Made by a program: the position numbers and the translations under genes | Assembly: GCA_002314675.1 (NCBI GenBank) | Contig: DCGZ01000023.1 | Location: 1-14,513, forward strand | Length of the DNA: 14,513 nt | Direction: 5' to 3' | Origin: Fibrobacter sp. UBA1765 | Lineage (GTDB): Bacteria; Fibrobacterota; Fibrobacteria; Fibrobacterales; Fibrobacteraceae | Part shown: positions 12,218-14,513 of the stretch, one piece after another | Layout: every line of letters begins with the position of its first letter | Numbering within the stretch: the stretch's first letter is position 1 | Notes under the pieces: generated by a model | What the model was told of the DNA's origin: nothing | Databases searched by the model: none | What the model saw: the letters and a program-made list of their open reading frames with translations, nothing else

Positions 12218-14335
12218 TTAACGATTTACAATGCGGAATACGTAGTTTGCCTTAGGCAGGTTTTCTATCTGCACTTCGGACTGCATGCCAACAGTCTTGC
12301 GAGTTACGATCTGGCCCATGGAATTTAGCACGTAGAGGTTGTAGTTTCCAACCTTGCTGAAACGGACTGTGTAGCCGTTACCGTTGCGCATGACTGAGTA
12401 GCCGTACTTTGCTGAATTTGCCGGAATGATGGCGGTTGTACCGTCTTCTGAAGAAGAACTTATGATAACATCTTCGCTGCTGCTAGAAGCTGGCGAATTG
12501 TCGGAACTGCTCGAAGACACTGCACTGGAGCTGGATTCTGGCTGTGCGGTGCTAACGAACTTGATGTTACCAACCAGAACTTCACCGCTGTTTCCGCTAG
12601 CAGTCAGGTAGAAGTCCTTTACTCCGCTCAGTTTTGCGGTTGCCGAGCAAGAAACTTCGGTCCATGCGCTTGTACCGCAAGAAGCTGGGATTGCGCACTT
12701 GGAAAGTTCTGTACCGCTCTTGGAACCGTCGCGAATGCTCAAGGTACCGCCGCTGCACTGCTGGAGCTGAACCTTCACTTCGGTGCTCTTGATGGAGTCG
12801 GTCACCACGTTTTCAAAGATGGCGTAACCACCGTCCTTGATGGCGAACTGGTCCTTGTCGGTGAGGCGAACCTTGATACCGTTATCGAAACCGTTGGCCG
12901 GGATGGTATCGCGAATCACACGGAGAAAGTCGATACGGTCAAGTTCTGCAAAGTTCTGGTCCGGTTCCACTTCAATAAAGTTTCCACCGCGCTTAAGAGA
13001 GGTAGGAATCATGGCTACGGAACTTTCCGGGAACTTGCCCCATGCACCAGTCTTTGGAAGCTTTACAGTCTGGGACTTTCCATTGACGGTCACCTTGTGG
13101 GTTGCATCTGCGTCGCCGCCGTTAGCGTAACGGTAACGCATAATGTAGTCACCTGCCTGCATGATGTTCATCGGCAGGCGGATCTTACTACCCTTGGTGT
13201 TAATGTAGCCAACGTACTCGCCGTTGGAAGCGTCGTTTGTGTAGTTGAACGTGATGTCTCCAGAAACCGCGCGGGTCATTGCGCCATGTTCAGCTTCGGC
13301 ACTCAGGTAGCGGCCAAGGAATGGTTGACCCATTTCTGGCCAGTTGTCGTCAGTGAACACCAGGTCGCGAATGTGAATATGGTTGTACTTATCGCCAGTA
13401 AGATCATAGTAATGATGAACGAAGCGAATGCGGTTCAAGTCCTTGAAAGGCTCGCCACCACCAGGGCCAATATAACGGCTGTAGCGCTGCATCATGATTG
13501 TACCGCCACCGCTATTCAGTTCCTTGCCGCTGCGATCCTTGTAGGTGCCGTTCACCTTGTCGGCACGGCCCATGGCAGTCTTATAAGTTGTCTGCTCGAT
13601 TTCATCACCCTGCTTGCAGCACACGTCCCAGGCGGTAAACAGGAAGTACTGACCGCCGTGTTCAATGAGGCTTGGGCCTTCGATACCAGAGCCACCACGG
13701 GTAGCGATCATGTAGTTTGTCCTGTCGTCAGAAGCCTGCTTGCCGGTCTTTGGGTCAAGCTTGATCAGGCGAATGCCGCCAGTGTTCCAGGAACCGTAAG
13801 TCATCCAGTATTCGCCATTGGCGGTCTGCACCACGTCGGCGTCGATGGCGTTGTAGTTGTTGCTGTTGGTGGTGCGAACGATTTCGCCCTGGTCGGCCCA
13901 ACCTGCAGAGGGGTTAGCAAAATTCAGGTTAGAGTTCGTTGCTAGGCCAATTGCAGAAGTTCTCTTGCCGAATACGGAACCGCAATAGAAAATGCCGTAC
14001 TTGTCGTCCATCCTGAACAGGTCCGGAGCCCAGATGCCGTCATGCTTGCCGCCCACAGCCTGGTGCAGCCAGGTGTCCCAGTTAGCGACGTTGCTCAGGG
14101 CGCGCCCCTTGGCAGCCCAAGAGGTCATGTTTTCGGAAGTCCACATTGCCAAGTTGTTGTTGGTGGACATCAGAATGTAGCCGTTTTCGTCACGGAACAT
14201 GGTAGGGTCATGTCCTTGCTGGCGTACATCCTTTGCGTACCAGTCGGCAGCTAGAGCACTTTGTGCCATTAAACTTAATGCAAATGCGGACAATACCCCT
14301 AATCCGCATTTATAAATACCCAATCCAAATCCCAT
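12218..14335 (-). CDS. secreted GH43 arabinan endo-1,5-alpha-L-arabinosidase with CBM6/35-like modules and sorting domain
   Basis: This 705-residue secreted enzyme probably cuts the arabinan side chains of pectin. A signal peptide ends at SALA (about residue 29). Residues 31-340 form the GH43 five-bladed propeller. Catalytic candidates are Asp43 in GHDPTMF, Asp165 in YNAIDADVV and Glu219 in GIEGPSL, with GIWAPDLF and YGSWNTGGIRL typical of the arabinanase subfamily. Residues 343-473 (YLSAEAEHG to LDRIDFLRV) look like a CBM35/CBM6 module. Residues 480-595, with four cysteines, resemble a second CBM6-like module. A serine-rich linker (600-632) leads to a C-terminal domain of about 65 residues (YNLYVLNSMGQIV, ANYVFRIVNR) like the sorting-type tails of Fibrobacter and type IX secreted proteins. 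The exact GH43 activity is inferred. The ribosome binding site is weak (AAGG 12 bases upstream). Confidence 0.92.
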   Translation of the reverse strand: MGFGLGIYKCGLGVLSAFALSLMAQSALAADWYAKDVRQQGHDPTMFRDENGYILMSTNNNLAMWTSENMTSWAAKGRALSNVANWDTWLHQAVGGKHDGIWAPDLFRMDDKYGIFYCGSVFGKRTSAIGLATNSNLNFANPSAGWADQGEIVRTTNSNNYNAIDADVVQTANGEYWMTYGSWNTGGIRLIKLDPKTGKQASDDRTNYMIATRGGSGIEGPSLIEHGGQYFLFTAWDVCCKQGDEIEQTTYKTAMGRADKVNGTYKDRSGKELNSGGGTIMMQRYSRYIGPGGGEPFKDLNRIRFVHHYYDLTGDKYNHIHIRDLVFTDDNWPEMGQPFLGRYLSAEAEHGAMTRAVSGDITFNYTNDASNGEYVGYINTKGSKIRLPMNIMQAGDYIMRYRYANGGDADATHKVTVNGKSQTVKLPKTGAWGKFPESSVAMIPTSLKRGGNFIEVEPDQNFAELDRIDFLRVIRDTIPANGFDNGIKVRLTDKDQFAIKDGGYAIFENVVTDSIKSTEVKVQLQQCSGGTLSIRDGSKSGTELSKCAIPASCGTSAWTEVSCSATAKLSGVKDFYLTASGNSGEVLVGNIKFVSTAQPESSSSAVSSSSSDNSPASSSSEDVIISSSSEDGTTAIIPANSAKYGYSVMRNGNGYTVRFSKVGNYNLYVLNSMGQIVTRKTVGMQSEVQIENLPKANYVFRIVNR

Positions 14336-14359
14336 AATATTATATGCCTTGTTTAACTT

Positions 14360-14388
14360 GGTGTACTATAAAATAAAGAGAAAGTCAA
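14360..14388 (-). promoter_or_regulatory. possible promoter of the arabinanase gene
   Basis: On the minus strand TTGACT (14388-14383) is followed after 17 bases by TACACC (14365-14360), a poor -10. The TATAG just before it is too close for normal spacing. The -35 match and its position 48 bases before the ATG are the only support. Confidence 0.25.
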
Positions 14389-14466
14389 TATTTTTTTTGA
14401 TGTTCTATAACATTTTAAGAATTTTTTAACTAAAAAAAGAGGCATCATCAACATGTGTGGAAGCAT

Positions 14467-14513
14467 TTAGGCAGCCTTGCTAGATGATTCTCTCGATTCC
14501 GATTCCCATTCGT
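14467..14513 (-). CDS. possible C-terminal end of an upstream minus-strand gene
   Basis: One minus-strand frame is open from the window edge to a TAA at 14469-14467 and reads EWESESRESSSKAA. It is only 14 codons, but Ser/Glu-rich endings suit surface proteins of this kind of organism. A run of seven T on the minus strand (14438-14432) follows 28 bases later and could mark termination, though I see no good stem before it. The other two frames also close quickly, so this is weak. Confidence 0.3.
   Translation of the reverse strand, partial: EWESESRESSSKAA

Noticed and set aside
13097..13945. 282-codon plus-strand open frame opposite the arabinanase gene
   Set aside because: It has no ribosome binding site or recognisable domain. 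The opposite strand encodes a clear GH43 protein with signal peptide and catalytic residues, so this is a by-product of its codon use.

Overview
The window most resembles a chromosomal segment of a Fibrobacter-type rumen or gut bacterium. This is inferred from one feature in particular: a secreted family 43 arabinan hydrolase with carbohydrate-binding modules, poly-serine linkers and a C-terminal sorting-type domain. A succinate/acetate-type CoA transferase and a tiny AURKAIP1/COX24-like basic protein of a kind best known from Bacteroidetes and relatives fit the same picture. No rRNA, tRNA, insertion sequence, phage gene or CRISPR array was seen.

Layout. Bases 1-723 hold the 3' end of a dTDP-glucose 4,6-dehydratase gene, closed by a terminator hairpin. 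An acetyl-CoA hydrolase/transferase-family gene (789-2276) and bioB (2363-3322, with its own promoter) follow on the plus strand. A palindromic intergenic repeat separates bioB from a convergent TraB/PrgY-family membrane protein (3479-4672, minus). A divergent intergenic region leads to a small lipoprotein of unknown function (4810-5445, plus) with a terminator.

From about 5.5 kb to the end everything is on the minus strand. Read in the direction of transcription from the right end, it starts with a possible C-terminal scrap of another gene at the edge. Next come the arabinanase (14335-12218), a polar amino-acid ABC transporter operon (binding lipoprotein, permease, ATPase; 12079-9757) and a 457-base intergenic region. 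Then comes a shikimate-pathway operon: aroE, a fused aroK-aroB, and a nucleotide-sugar reductase/epimerase coupled by an ATGA overlap. Last is a 31-codon gene for a highly basic ribosome-associated-type protein with its own promoter and terminator.

The most interesting items are in non-coding DNA and small genes. Three 40-bp inverted-repeat units (TTACGGTCTA arms) lie between the ABC operon and aroE, with left arms spaced at exact multiples of 21 bp and one arm shared with a strong minus-strand terminator. The 31-aa protein is a complete transcription unit that conventional length cut-offs would miss. The palindromic elements at about 3.4 kb and 11.25 kb share a GCGAAGCG core. Apparent losses of conserved active-site residues in three enzymes (the dehydratase fragment, BioB and the reductase) also merit checking. 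No clearly new multi-gene system is visible; most genes are housekeeping or carbohydrate metabolism.
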